DNA of 64,000 nt, from contig NZ_AP022567.1 of NCBI RefSeq assembly GCF_010727475.1, positions 7,068,001 to 7,132,000 on the forward strand, written 5' to 3'. This stretch comes from Mycolicibacterium mageritense. GTDB lineage: Bacteria > Actinomycetota > Actinomycetes > Mycobacteriales > Mycobacteriaceae. Each line of letters begins with the position of its first letter. The first letter of the stretch is position 1. Below are positions 1 to 9,508 of the stretch, piece after piece. The notes under the pieces were generated by a model. It saw nothing but the letters and a program-made list of their open reading frames with translations, had not been told where the DNA came from and searched no databases. The position numbers and the translations under genes were made by a program.

Positions 1-38
1 TTCGGCGGCGAGTCCGGTTCGGCTGATCGGTTGATCAT
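1..38 (-). CDS. Start of a ParA-like gene (partial, runs off left edge)
   Basis: An ATG at base 38 (minus strand) is preceded by a strong GGAGG ribosome-binding site 8 bases upstream. The 12 visible complete codons read MINRSAEPDSPP. The product cannot be recognised from so few residues. In mycobacteria the gene after xerD in this neighbourhood is usually a ParA-family ATPase leading into scpA and scpB, so that is the inferred identity. Confidence 0.45.
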   Translation of the reverse strand, partial: MINRSAEPDSPP

Positions 39-264
39 GAAAGGCACCTCCGGACCTTCGCTGACAAGCTTTCGAAAGGGAATATAACGTCACCGTCAAC
101 GGCCGGGAAGGTTTCCTGGAAGAACGCTGTGAAGTTGTTTCCCCGGCAAATTCATCGCGCCGGGGGTCGCTCGGAGAACACCAGCGCCCCAAGGTGTTTC
201 GGAGTCGCATCAACGTGTTGCGCTGCGCCGGAAGGCACGCAATCAGGCGAATCAGGTTGATCGG

Positions 265-292
265 GCAAAAAGACGGCGCCCATTGGCGCCGT
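265..292 (-). terminator. Rho-independent terminator of xerD
   Basis: On the minus strand an 8-bp GC-rich stem (ACGGCGCC / GGCGCCGT, loop AATG, bases 273-292) is followed by CTTTTTG. It lies 17 bases after the xerD stop codon, so it should end the transcript of the pyrG-Nudix-xerD group before the ParA-like gene. Confidence 0.75.
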
Positions 293-309
293 GACCGTCG
301 GTCAGTTCG

Positions 310-1257
310 CTACCGGGCCCGCGGATGGGCGCCTGCCCACACTTCGCGCAACGTGTGCACGGTGACCATGGTGTAGATCTGCGTGGTGGTCACCGAAGCG
401 TGACCGAGCAGTTCCTGCACGACGCGCACGTCGGCGCCGCCGTCGAGCAGGTGGGTCGCGAACGAGTGCCGCAACGTGTGCGGCGACACCGCCGAGGTGA
501 TGCCCGCCCGCTCGGCGGCATCCTGCAGCACCTGCCACGCACTCTGCCGCGACAAACGGCCGCCGCGGACGTTCAGGAAGATGGCCGGGGTGCCGCGGCC
601 GCGCCGGGCCAGATCAGGCCGGCCGCGTACCAGATAGGCATCCAGTGCACTGACGGCCGGTCGACCGATCGGCACCAATCGCTGCTTGCCGCCCTTGCCC
701 CGCAGCAGCACCGACCGCGCCTGGGTGTCGATGTCGTCGATGTCGAGCCCGACCGCTTCGGAGATCCGGGCACCGGTCGAATACAACAGTTCCAGCAGCG
801 CGCGGTTGCGTAGCGTCAGTGGACCGTCGGCCTCGCTGTCCCCGCCCGAGGCCTCCAGCAGTGCGAGCACCTCGTCGAGGGTGAGGCTCTTGGGCAGCCT
901 GCGGCTCGGGGTGGGCGGCTTGACGGCCCGCGCGACGTCGAGTTCCGCGAGGCCCTCGGCCACCGCGAACCGGTGCAGGCCCCGCACCGCGACCACGGCC
1001 CGGGCCGCCGACACCGCCGAGAGCGCGATGTGGCCCGCCTCGGGATCGCCCCGGCGCAGCGCCACCAGGAAATCACTCACGTCGGATTCGGTGACCTTGG
1101 CCAGGTCGTCGATGCCGCGCCGCGTGAGATGGTCGGCGTACCGGCGCAGGTCACGCCGGTACGAGCTCAGCGTGTTGGCCGCGACCCCGCGCTCGATGGT
1201 GAGGTGGTCGAGGTAGCCCTGCAGCTGGTCTTCCAGCACCGGCCGAAATGTCGTCAC
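310..1257 (-). CDS. xerD: Tyrosine recombinase XerD
   Basis: Site-specific recombinase that, with XerC, resolves chromosome dimers at dif. The 315-residue protein has the N-terminal core-binding domain (about residues 1-100) and the catalytic domain. All active-site residues are visible: Arg164 in ARISE, Lys188 in GKGGK, His260 and Arg263 in HTLRH, His286 in GHAS and Tyr295 in QIYT. The spacing matches E. coli XerD with a constant offset of 16. I chose the GTG at 1257 because it overlaps the Nudix stop codon as GTGA and gives the family's usual N-terminus. It is a housekeeping gene, not a sign of a mobile element. Confidence 0.95.
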   Translation of the reverse strand: MTTFRPVLEDQLQGYLDHLTIERGVAANTLSSYRRDLRRYADHLTRRGIDDLAKVTESDVSDFLVALRRGDPEAGHIALSAVSAARAVVAVRGLHRFAVAEGLAELDVARAVKPPTPSRRLPKSLTLDEVLALLEASGGDSEADGPLTLRNRALLELLYSTGARISEAVGLDIDDIDTQARSVLLRGKGGKQRLVPIGRPAVSALDAYLVRGRPDLARRGRGTPAIFLNVRGGRLSRQSAWQVLQDAAERAGITSAVSPHTLRHSFATHLLDGGADVRVVQELLGHASVTTTQIYTMVTVHTLREVWAGAHPRAR

Positions 1258-1874
1258 AACAGGCCTTTTCGCCGCCAGAACGCAGTCGGCCGGTCGGTCC
1301 ACGGCGCGTCGACAGGCCGCAGGGACTCCGCATCGGGCACGGTGTGCGCGGCCAGGATTCCGGCCACCGCGATCGAATTGACGATGTCACCGGAGAACAC
1401 CCGGGCCACCGCCTCGCTCAGCGGAATCCGTTCCACGAGCATGTCGGCTTCCTCGTCGTGCGCTTCGGGCCGTCCGACGTCGGTGAGCCCGGTCGCCAGA
1501 AAGATCCGCACGCTCTCGTCGGAGAACCCGGGGGCCGAATCGAGGTCCACCAGCACCCGCCACCGCGCGGCCGCGAGGCCCACCTCTTCCTTGAGTTCAC
1601 GCGCCGCGGTCACCTCGGGTGGTTCGCCGCCCAGATCGAGTAGCCCGGCGGGCAGTTCCCACAGCCTGCGCCCCAGCGGATGCCGGTACTGGTACACCAG
1701 CACCACATTGCCGTCGTCGTCGAGCGCGACCACCGCCACGGCGCCGTAGTGCTCCACCACCTCGCGCCGGGCGGAGGTACCGCCGGGCATGCTGACTTCG
1801 TCAGCCCGCAACGCGAAAATCTTTCCGACGTAGACGGTTTCGCTTGCCAGCGTCTCGAAGTCGTGTTCAGCCAC
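1254..1874 (-). CDS. Nudix hydrolase, ADP-ribose pyrophosphatase (Rv1700 type)
   Basis: Hydrolyses ADP-ribose to AMP and ribose 5-phosphate in the family; the M. tuberculosis counterpart in the same position is Rv1700. The 206-residue protein contains the Nudix helix core RELKEEVGL, preceded by ELPAGLLD, an arrangement typical of ADP-ribose pyrophosphatases. The start is a GTG at 1874 reading VAEHDFET, which overlaps the end of pyrG by 8 bases, so translation is probably coupled. The stop overlaps the xerD start by 4 bases. Confidence 0.9.
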   Translation of the reverse strand: MAEHDFETLASETVYVGKIFALRADEVSMPGGTSARREVVEHYGAVAVVALDDDGNVVLVYQYRHPLGRRLWELPAGLLDLGGEPPEVTAARELKEEVGLAAARWRVLVDLDSAPGFSDESVRIFLATGLTDVGRPEAHDEEADMLVERIPLSEAVARVFSGDIVNSIAVAGILAAHTVPDAESLRPVDAPWTDRPTAFWRRKGLL

Positions 1875-3633
1875 GGACGTCGGATTTCTCCAGGGACTCG
1901 GCCAAGGCCTCTTCGGTGTGCTCGGCACCGTTGGCGAACTGCTCGGGCAGATCCATGCCGGGCAACCGCTCCTCGGCCTTGTAGCCGAGGGCCGCCCCGA
2001 TGAAGGCCGCGAACAGCGGGTGCGGCCGGGTGGGCCTGCTCTTGAGTTCCGGGTGCGCCTGCGTGCCGACCAGGAACGGATGAACCTCGGGTGCGTATTC
2101 GACGAACTCGACCAGGTGGCCGTCGGGCGAGGTTCCGGAGAACCGCAGCCCGCTCTCGGAGATGCGATCCCGGTAGGCGTTGTTGACCTCGTAGCGGTGG
2201 CGGTGCCGCTCGGACACCTCGGTCGCCTGATAGGCCTGGGCCACAACCGACCCCGACTGCAACACGGCCGGATAGGCGCCCAGCCGCATGGTGCCGCCCA
2301 GATCGGCCTCGCCGGCGACCGCGTCGCGCTGGTCGGCCATGGTGGAGATCACCGGGTCGGGGGTGTCGGCGTCGAACTCGGCCGAGTTGGCCTCGGTGAT
2401 GCCGACCGAGCGGGCCGCCTCGATCACGATGCACTGCAGGCCCAGACACAGCCCCAGCACCGGCAGCCCACGCTTGCGGGCGTAACGGATCGCGCCGATC
2501 TTGCCCTCGATGCCACGGATGCCGAAGCCGCCCGGGATCAACACGCCGTGCACGTCGGACAGTGCCGCGGCCGCACCGGCCTCGGACTCACAGTCGTCGG
2601 AGGCGACCCACCGCATCTCGACCTTCGCCCGGTGCTTGAATCCGCCGGCTCGCAGCGCCTCGGCGACCGACAGGTAGGCGTCCGACAGGTCGATGTACTT
2701 GCCCACCAGCGCGATCCGGACCGTTTCCTGCGGATCGTGCACCCGACGCAGCAGATCGTCCCACTCGGTCCAATCCACGTCGCGGAACGGCAGATTGAGC
2801 CTGCGCACCACGTAGGCGTCGAGCTCCTCGCGATGCAGCACCTTGGGGATGTCGTAGATCGACGGGGCGTCCGGGGTCGAGATCACGCCGTCCACGTCGA
2901 CGTCGCACATCAGCGCGATCTTGTTCTTGAGCGGCTCGGGGACATCACGGTCGCACCGCAGGATCAGTGCGTCCGGGGTGATGCCGATGCTGCGCAGCGC
3001 GGCCACCGAGTGCTGGGTCGGTTTGGTCTTGAGCTCACCGGACGGCGCCAGGTAGGGCACCAGCGACACGTGCAGGAAGAAGCAGTTCTCCCGGCCGACC
3101 TCGTGACGAACCTGGCGTGCCGCTTCGAGGAACGGCAGCGACTCGATATCGCCTACGGTGCCACCGATCTCGGTGATCACCACGTCCGGGCGGTTGCCCA
3201 AGACATCGGGCTCGGCCATGGCCATGATGCGGTTCTTGATCTCGTCGGTGATGTGCGGGATTACCTGCACGGTGTCGCCGAGGTACTCGCCGCGGCGCTC
3301 CTTGGCGATCACCGTCGAGTAGACCTGACCGGTCGTGACGTTGGCCGAACCGGACAGGTTGCGGTCGAGGAAGCGCTCGTAGTGGCCGACGTCGAGATCG
3401 GTCTCGGCACCGTCCTCGGTGACGAACACCTCGCCGTGCTGGAACGGGTTCATGGTCCCGGGGTCGACGTTGAGGTAGGGGTCCAGCTTCTGCATGGTGA
3501 CCTGCAACCCCCGCGCGGTCAGCAACTGACCGAGGCTGGACGCGGTCAACCCCTTACCGAGAGACGACACCACACCACCGGTGACGAAGAGGTGTTTGGT
3601 GGCGGTGTGCGGGTGCTTGCGTAAGGCGGGCAA
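1867..3633 (-). CDS. pyrG: CTP synthase
   Basis: Makes CTP from UTP, ATP and glutamine, the last step of pyrimidine nucleotide synthesis. The 588-residue protein has the synthetase domain first (KHLFVTGGVVSSLGKG near the N-terminus) and a class I glutamine amidotransferase domain with the Cys nucleophile in GLCLGLQ and the His-Glu pair in GTQAHPE. A GGAGG site touches an ATG at 3639 with no spacer, but stands 6 bases before a TTG at 3633. I therefore prefer the TTG, which reads MPALRKHPHTATKHL. Length fits mycobacterial PyrG. Confidence 0.95.
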   Translation of the reverse strand: MPALRKHPHTATKHLFVTGGVVSSLGKGLTASSLGQLLTARGLQVTMQKLDPYLNVDPGTMNPFQHGEVFVTEDGAETDLDVGHYERFLDRNLSGSANVTTGQVYSTVIAKERRGEYLGDTVQVIPHITDEIKNRIMAMAEPDVLGNRPDVVITEIGGTVGDIESLPFLEAARQVRHEVGRENCFFLHVSLVPYLAPSGELKTKPTQHSVAALRSIGITPDALILRCDRDVPEPLKNKIALMCDVDVDGVISTPDAPSIYDIPKVLHREELDAYVVRRLNLPFRDVDWTEWDDLLRRVHDPQETVRIALVGKYIDLSDAYLSVAEALRAGGFKHRAKVEMRWVASDDCESEAGAAAALSDVHGVLIPGGFGIRGIEGKIGAIRYARKRGLPVLGLCLGLQCIVIEAARSVGITEANSAEFDADTPDPVISTMADQRDAVAGEADLGGTMRLGAYPAVLQSGSVVAQAYQATEVSERHRHRYEVNNAYRDRISESGLRFSGTSPDGHLVEFVEYAPEVHPFLVGTQAHPELKSRPTRPHPLFAAFIGAALGYKAEERLPGMDLPEQFANGAEHTEEALAESLEKSDVRG

Positions 3634-3765
3634 AAGCATCCTCCGTGACGACGGGCAGGGGATCGCTGAACTAGCTGGGGCCTGCCGACCCACGGAATCT
3701 CACCTTAACACCGACGCCGACAAGTCGTCGCTGGCGCGCCGCGAGCACCCGGCGTCCGGATCGCG

Positions 3766-4707
3766 TTATTGCGGCAGCGTCACCGAGGCGGCACCCCGGC
3801 CGGTGCCGTACTGTCCCGGCTTGCCCCCGCCGACAAGATCGCCCAGCGCGAGGACCGCGGTGATCTGGCCGGCACTGGAGCTGCCGTCGTCGACCGTGCT
3901 GACGGCTGCGCTGAGCGCCGGATCCGACCTGGTCACGGCGACCGGACCGGCTCCGGACGCGGATCCGTCCCGGCCCACGAGAACGGTCCCGGAACCGTGC
4001 GGAGCGAGGCCCGCCGCTAGCCGTGCGACGGTCGCGCCGCGGTTGCCTGCGTCCTCGCCGAGCGGCGCACCGGTCACGATCAGCGCGGTGTTTGCCGCAC
4101 CGATGTGCTCAGCGTCATAGGTGAGGAACCCGGTGTCGCGCAACGCCTCGAGCACGGTCTGTCGTTGCGCGTCGTCGACCGGAGCCGTGGCCGGGTTCTT
4201 GTCCGTCAGCAGGGCGATACCGAGCAGATCCCCCGCCTGCGAACCCTGATCGACCGCGACGGTGCTGAGCTGCCTGCCGGCCGGGACGATCGGCGAGTTC
4301 ACCACCGACAGCAACTTGTCGGCGGAGTTGGCCTCCACGAACTCGTTCGTCAGCGCCACCGTGCCGGTGACGGCGCCGCCGGCCTGGCCGATGAACCGGG
4401 TGATCGCGTCGACATCGGCGTCGGCGGCATCGGGTGTCCTGAACACCACCACGGTCTTGTCCTTGAGGACGTCGCGCACCATGCGTGGTGCCAGTTGCGC
4501 ATCGAATTCCGATGCGGCGTTGAGCTTCTCGTTGAGCGCGTTCTTCTCGTCGGTCAGCGTGTCGATCTGGTGCTGCAGATCCTGCTTGTCGCTACGCAGG
4601 CCGGACAACACGGTGTTCGACAGCAGCCCCGAGCCCAGCGCCACGCCGATCGCCAGCGCGAGAAAAACCGCGGCCAGCGAGATCGCGTGGGTCCGAAGTG
4701 ATATCAC
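3766..4707 (-). CDS. mctB: Copper transport protein MctB / SteB homologue
   Basis: Homologue of Rv1698 (MctB), reported as a membrane-associated protein affecting copper levels in mycobacteria; the corynebacterial counterpart SteB works with SteA in cell separation. The 313-residue protein starts MISLRTHAIS, has one N-terminal membrane segment (SLAAVFLALAIGVALGSG, about residues 10-27) followed by a coiled-coil stretch (about 35-65). It starts with GTG 3 bases after the steA stop. The tight pairing with steA favours a shared envelope or division role. Confidence 0.88.
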   Translation of the reverse strand: MISLRTHAISLAAVFLALAIGVALGSGLLSNTVLSGLRSDKQDLQHQIDTLTDEKNALNEKLNAASEFDAQLAPRMVRDVLKDKTVVVFRTPDAADADVDAITRFIGQAGGAVTGTVALTNEFVEANSADKLLSVVNSPIVPAGRQLSTVAVDQGSQAGDLLGIALLTDKNPATAPVDDAQRQTVLEALRDTGFLTYDAEHIGAANTALIVTGAPLGEDAGNRGATVARLAAGLAPHGSGTVLVGRDGSASGAGPVAVTRSDPALSAAVSTVDDGSSSAGQITAVLALGDLVGGGKPGQYGTGRGAASVTLPQ

Positions 4708-4710
4708 CGC

Positions 4711-5907
4711 TCACCCGCCTACCGAGCCCACCAGATCCTGCACCCAGGCGGTGAACTGATGCCAATAGTCCGCGGCCCAGTCGAGCACCGCGGCATCGGC
4801 CCGCGAAACCCACAGCGCGACGATCACGGCGACCAGCATGGCCAGCACCAGCAGCGCGATCGCGCCGCCCGACACCCGGCTGCGGTACAGCGTCGCGACG
4901 GCCTTGGCGTCGACGAGCTTCTCTCCCACCTTCAACCGGGTCAGGAAGGTCGACGGATTGCTGCGTTGGCGGGACCGGTCGAAGAACTCCTCGATGTTGG
5001 CGGTGTGCCCGGCCGTCACGATCAGCGCGGCTCCGTGGTGATCGCACAGCAGCAGCGCCAGGTCGGCTGCCGAACCGGCGGCCGGGAACGTCATCGCCCC
5101 GATCCCCAGATCCTGGATGCGCTCCAGACCAGCGGCATGCCCGTCGGCGTCCGCGGGCAGCACCACCTGCGCGCCCGACCGCAGCACCTCGACGCTCATC
5201 TTGTCGGGGTCGCCCACGATGAGAGCCGGGCGGTACCCGGCCTTGCGCAGCACGTCGGCGCCGACCCCGACGCCGACCAGCACCGGTTGATACTCCTTGA
5301 TGAACGGCTTGAGCGCCTTGAGATCCTCGGCCGCATCGGGTTCCTCCGCGACGATCACGACGTGCCTGCGGCGCAGGTCGACGTCGATGTTGGGAATGCC
5401 GATGCCGTCGATCAGCAGCGGGCTCTCACTGCGGATGAATTCGATGGTGTTGCCCGCGAAGGCTTCCAGGTGCGCGACGAGCCCGCTCTTGGCCTCGTGC
5501 ATGAGCTCGTGGATCTCGTGGTCCGTGCGCTCGGTGCCCAGGGCTATGCGACGGTCGCCCGCGTAGACGCCACCGTTGTGCAGGCGGACCCGCGCACCGT
5601 CCTTGACCTTCTTGAAAACCTCGGGCCCGGCCTCGTCGATGAGCGTGACGCCGTTGGCCACGAGCACCTCGGGGCCCAGGTTCGGATAGCGTCCGGAGAT
5701 CGACGGCGACGCGTTGACCACTCCCGCGACGTTTGCCTCGACGAGCGCGTCTGCGGTGATGCGGTCGAGATCCTGCGCGTCGAGCACCACGATGTCGCCC
5801 GGGCCGACGCGGCGCAGCAGTCGATCGATGTCGCGGTCCACGCGGGCGGTGCCGGTGACGCCGGGGCGTGAGCTGGCATTGCGGGCAAGCAGCGCTGACA
5901 TCTTCAT
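4711..5907 (-). CDS. steA: SteA-like protein (Rv1697 type), thiamine-pyrophosphokinase-like fold
   Basis: Homologue of Rv1697. In Corynebacterium SteA and SteB are known cell-separation factors that act with the RipC-FtsEX system. The 398-residue protein starts MKMSALLARN, contains a large cytoplasmic part with the SESPLLIDGIGIPNIDVD stretch and a thiamine-pyrophosphokinase-like region, and ends with one membrane helix (AIALLVLAMLVAVIVALWVS, about residues 350-370). The neighbour is mctB/steB, 3 bases downstream. Whether it binds a nucleotide cannot be told from sequence. Confidence 0.85.
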   Translation of the reverse strand: MKMSALLARNASSRPGVTGTARVDRDIDRLLRRVGPGDIVVLDAQDLDRITADALVEANVAGVVNASPSISGRYPNLGPEVLVANGVTLIDEAGPEVFKKVKDGARVRLHNGGVYAGDRRIALGTERTDHEIHELMHEAKSGLVAHLEAFAGNTIEFIRSESPLLIDGIGIPNIDVDLRRRHVVIVAEEPDAAEDLKALKPFIKEYQPVLVGVGVGADVLRKAGYRPALIVGDPDKMSVEVLRSGAQVVLPADADGHAAGLERIQDLGIGAMTFPAAGSAADLALLLCDHHGAALIVTAGHTANIEEFFDRSRQRSNPSTFLTRLKVGEKLVDAKAVATLYRSRVSGGAIALLVLAMLVAVIVALWVSRADAAVLDWAADYWHQFTAWVQDLVGSVGG

Positions 5908-5999
5908 GCCGCGATTCTGTCGGTGATCAGCGGCCGAGGGGTGGAGGCGCGCCGTAACACCAGCCCCACAAGTTCGCTTCAGTCACACGAGTAACAGGC

Positions 6000-7766
6000 T
6001 CAATCGGCCGCGTTGCGCTCTTGCTGAGCCGCCTCGAGCAACTCCCTTGCATGTGCCCGGCCACTGTCGGACTCGCCGAGGCCTGCCAGCATTCGCGCCA
6101 GTTCGGCGACCCGGTCGTCGTCCTCGATGCGGCGCACCCCGCTGGATTTGCTGCGGCCGTTGCCGCTGTCCACCACGAGGTGCACGTCGGCATACGCCGC
6201 GACCTGCGGCAGGTGCGTGACCACGATGACCTGGTGGGTGCGGGCCAACCGGGCCAGCCTGCGCCCGATCTGTACAGCCGCCCGACCACCGACCCCGGCG
6301 TCGACCTCGTCAAACACCATCGTGGTGCCCGCTGCGGATGCCGAGAGAACAACCTCAAGGGCCAGCATCACGCGGGACAGCTCACCGCCCGACGCGCTCT
6401 TGGTCAGCGGCAGCACGTCGGCACCGCGGTGCGCGCTGAAGCCGAACTCGACCGCATCGACACCGTCGTGACCGGCGTGCACCACCGATCCGTCGGACAG
6501 CTTGAGCGGCGCGGAATCGTCGGCGCGCGCGGCGAGCGGTCCCACCGAGATGCTGAACAACGCGTTGGCCATCGCCAGCCCGGACAGTTCGGCGGTCACC
6601 GCCTTCGCGAGCCCCTTGGCGGCCTTGCTGCGCGCCTTGGTGACGTCGCCCGCGGCCGCGACCAATTCGGCCTCCAACTCCCCCACCCGGCGCTCGAGAA
6701 CCGCGAGGGTTTCCTCGGACACGTCGAGCTGCGCGAGCCGTTCGGAGGCCTCCTTGGCCCATGCCAGCACCCCGTCGATGTCGGCGGCGTACTTTCGGGT
6801 CAGCGTGCGCAGCTCCCCCTGGCGGGTCAGCTTGCTCTCCAAAGTGCTTGCATCAGTGGGAAGTTCGGAAAGATAGTCACCGAGCTCCGCGGTGACGTCG
6901 CTGATCACCGCAACGGCTTCGCCCAGCCGAACGGCCAGCGCACGCAGCGCCGCGTCATCGGAGGACTCCAGCGCGGCCTTGGCCTGCCCGACGCCGTCCG
7001 CCGCCGACACCGAATCCGGCGTCGGATCATCGAGCGCGCCGGACAGCGCAACCCTGGCTGACTGCGCGGCCTCACGCAACGCATCGAGTTCAGAGAGGCG
7101 CCTGATATCGGCGACGATCGCCTCATCCTCACCCGGTTGTGGTGCGACAGCATCGATCTCGTTGATTCCGAAGCTCAGCCGGTCGGCCTCCTGGGCCAGC
7201 TCCCGCGCACGCTGTTTGCGGTCGGCCAGGTCACGCCGGGCCGCGACCCACTGCTCACGGATCCGGCGGTAGCGCGCCAACGGCTTCTCGACGTCGGCGA
7301 ACCGGTCCAGTGCGGCCCGCTGCTCGTCCGGGCGCATCAACCGCAGCTGATCGTTCTGGCCGTGCAAGGTCAGCACCTCGGCGGTGAAGTTGCTCAGCAA
7401 CTTGGCCGGGACGCTGCGGCCACCGAGGTAGGCCCGCGACGGGCCGGCCCGGCTCACCGAGCGCGCAGCGATGACGCTGCCGTCGTCGTCCCGCTCGGCA
7501 CCCGAGGACTCGAGGATGCCGTCCACCCGGTCCGACACGTCTGTTCCGAGTTCTGTTGTGCTGAAGCGTCCTTCGACCACGGCCCGGTCGGCACCCGACC
7601 GCACCCGGGTGGCGTCGGCCCTGGCACCACCGAGCAGATGCAGCCCGGTGACCACCATGGTCTTGCCGGTTCCGGTTTCGCCCGTCAGCACCGTGAGCCC
7701 GCGGCCGAACTCCGCGGTGGCAGCGCTGATCGCGCCCAACGACTCGATACGAATCTCGGCTAGCAC
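6000..7766 (-). CDS. recN: DNA repair protein RecN
   Basis: SMC-like ATPase of double-strand-break repair. The 588-residue protein has Walker A GETGTGKT near residue 35, a long central coiled coil (about 150-380), the signature SASGGELSRVMLALE and Walker B MVFDEVDAGVGG near the C-terminus. It starts with GTG 6 bases after the nadK stop, in the conserved order tlyA-nadK-recN. Confidence 0.95.
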   Translation of the reverse strand: MLAEIRIESLGAISAATAEFGRGLTVLTGETGTGKTMVVTGLHLLGGARADATRVRSGADRAVVEGRFSTTELGTDVSDRVDGILESSGAERDDDGSVIAARSVSRAGPSRAYLGGRSVPAKLLSNFTAEVLTLHGQNDQLRLMRPDEQRAALDRFADVEKPLARYRRIREQWVAARRDLADRKQRARELAQEADRLSFGINEIDAVAPQPGEDEAIVADIRRLSELDALREAAQSARVALSGALDDPTPDSVSAADGVGQAKAALESSDDAALRALAVRLGEAVAVISDVTAELGDYLSELPTDASTLESKLTRQGELRTLTRKYAADIDGVLAWAKEASERLAQLDVSEETLAVLERRVGELEAELVAAAGDVTKARSKAAKGLAKAVTAELSGLAMANALFSISVGPLAARADDSAPLKLSDGSVVHAGHDGVDAVEFGFSAHRGADVLPLTKSASGGELSRVMLALEVVLSASAAGTTMVFDEVDAGVGGRAAVQIGRRLARLARTHQVIVVTHLPQVAAYADVHLVVDSGNGRSKSSGVRRIEDDDRVAELARMLAGLGESDSGRAHARELLEAAQQERNAAD

Positions 7767-7772
7767 TGGCGG

Positions 7773-8696
7773 TTACTGCCCCCGCCAACCCGTGACCGGC
7801 AGCCGGAACTTGCGCACCAGCCGGTCGGTGAACGGTGCGCTGTCGAGCCGCACCCACTTCAGCGGGGTGCCGCAGCGGGTGACCTCCAGCCGCCCACCCG
7901 CAGGCACGACCATCTCGCGCCGACCGTCGCAGAACACCAGCGCGTCGTGGCCGCCGGCTTCGATCTCGATCGCGATCGAAGCCGCCGGGCTCGTCACCAT
8001 CGGCCGGGCGAACAACGCGTGAGCATTGTTGGGCACCACCAGGATTGCCTCCAGATCCGGCCACAGCACCGGCCCGCCCGCGGAAAACGCATACGCGGTC
8101 GATCCCGTGGGCGTGGACACCAGCACACCGTCACAGCCGAATGCCGACACCGGCCTGCCGTCGACCTCGAGGACGACCCCGAGCACACCGAGGCGCGGGC
8201 CCTTTTCGAGGCTGGCCTCGTTGAGCGCCCAACCGCGGTTGACGACTTCGTTGCGGGCGCGTACCACGACGTCGAGCGTCATCCGCTCCTCGATCCGGTA
8301 ATCCCGGTCGATCACCTTCTCCAAGACGTGGTCGATGGCCTCGGCTTCGGACTCGGCCAGGAACCCGATCCGGCCCAGGTTCACACCGAGCACCGGGATC
8401 TCGACGTTGCGAGCCAGTTCGGCCGCGCGCAGGAACGTCCCGTCGCCGCCGAGCACCAGCACGAGCTCACAGCCCTCGGCAGCGCGCTCGTCCGCGTTGA
8501 CCACCTCGATGTCGACTCCGAGCGCCCGCATGTCGTCGGGCGCCAGGTGCAGCGGGCCGCGGTCCACCGCCTCGGCCGACAGCACCCGCAGGCCGATGCC
8601 GTTGTCGCCCAGCACCTTCTCCACTCGGCGTGCCACCTCGGTGGCCTCCTCGCGGCCGGTGTGTACCACCAGCAGTATCGTGCGATCGCACGTCAT
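7773..8696 (-). CDS. nadK: NAD kinase
   Basis: Phosphorylates NAD to NADP, using ATP or polyphosphate in mycobacteria. The 307-residue protein carries the GGDGTFLRAAEL nucleotide motif and the conserved STPTGSTAYAFSAGGP segment. The ATG at 8696 overlaps the tlyA stop as ATGA and follows a GAGGAGGGG ribosome-binding site. Its length equals that of M. tuberculosis PpnK. Confidence 0.96.
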   Translation of the reverse strand: MTCDRTILLVVHTGREEATEVARRVEKVLGDNGIGLRVLSAEAVDRGPLHLAPDDMRALGVDIEVVNADERAAEGCELVLVLGGDGTFLRAAELARNVEIPVLGVNLGRIGFLAESEAEAIDHVLEKVIDRDYRIEERMTLDVVVRARNEVVNRGWALNEASLEKGPRLGVLGVVLEVDGRPVSAFGCDGVLVSTPTGSTAYAFSAGGPVLWPDLEAILVVPNNAHALFARPMVTSPAASIAIEIEAGGHDALVFCDGRREMVVPAGGRLEVTRCGTPLKWVRLDSAPFTDRLVRKFRLPVTGWRGQ

Positions 8697-9502
8697 TGCG
8701 GCCCCTCCTCGACCGCCCGGCGTACCGCACCCTCGAGTGACTCGCCGTGCAGTGGTTTGTCCGTTTCGGTACGCAGGTGCAGGAAATATTCGACATTTCC
8801 CGACGGGCCCGGCAACGGGCTCGCGGTCACGTCGACCGCATGCCAATTCAGTTCGGCCGCTCGCCGCGCGACCGTGCACACCGCGTCGATGCGCAACTCA
8901 GGGTCGCTCACCACGCCGCCGGCACCCACCCGGTCCTTGCCGACCTCGAACTGCGGCTTCACCATCGGGACGATATCGGCGCTCGATTCGGCACACGCGG
9001 TCAGCGCGGGCAAAACCGTCGCCAGCGAGATGAACGACAGATCGGCCACCACGAGTTCGACCCGGCCACCGATCGCCTCGGGTGTCAGTTCCCGGACATT
9101 GGTGCGCTCGAGCACCACGACGCGTGGATCCGACCGTAGGGACCAGGCCAGTTGCCCATAGCCGACGTCGACCCCGACGACTTCGCGGGCACCGCGATCC
9201 AAGAGCACCTCGGTGAAGCCTCCGGTCGAAGCGCCGGCATCCAGACACCGCTTGCCCTCGACCGGCAGACCGAAGGCGTCGAGCGCTCCGATCAACTTGT
9301 GCGCTCCGCGCGACACCCACGAGCGGGTGTCGCCGGTCGCGACCGTGATGTTGGCGTCGACGGCGATGGCGGTCGCAGGTTTGGCGGCGGGCATGCCGTC
9401 GATACGAACCAGACCGGCCCCGATCAACTCCGCGGCCTGCTGACGCGACCGGGCCAGCCCACGCCGCACCAGCTCGGCGTCAACGCGAGCCCGCCGTGCC
9501 AC
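8693..9502 (-). CDS. tlyA: 16S/23S rRNA 2'-O-methyltransferase TlyA
   Basis: Methylates C1409 of 16S and C1920 of 23S rRNA in mycobacteria; loss gives capreomycin resistance. The 269-residue protein has an N-terminal S4-like RNA-binding domain (about 1-60), an RSWV linker tetrapeptide equivalent to the RAWV linker of the M. tuberculosis enzyme, and a Rossmann methyltransferase domain with CLDAGASTGGFTEVLL. It starts with GTG and overlaps nadK by 4 bases. Its substrates are encoded by the rRNA operon about 2 kb away. Confidence 0.95.
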   Translation of the reverse strand: MARRARVDAELVRRGLARSRQQAAELIGAGLVRIDGMPAAKPATAIAVDANITVATGDTRSWVSRGAHKLIGALDAFGLPVEGKRCLDAGASTGGFTEVLLDRGAREVVGVDVGYGQLAWSLRSDPRVVVLERTNVRELTPEAIGGRVELVVADLSFISLATVLPALTACAESSADIVPMVKPQFEVGKDRVGAGGVVSDPELRIDAVCTVARRAAELNWHAVDVTASPLPGPSGNVEYFLHLRTETDKPLHGESLEGAVRRAVEEGPQ

Positions 9503-9508
9503 CCGGGT

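Noticed and set aside
310..1257. Tyrosine recombinase as a sign of a mobile element
   Set aside because: It is full-length housekeeping XerD in its normal mycobacterial neighbourhood, far from the accessory block.
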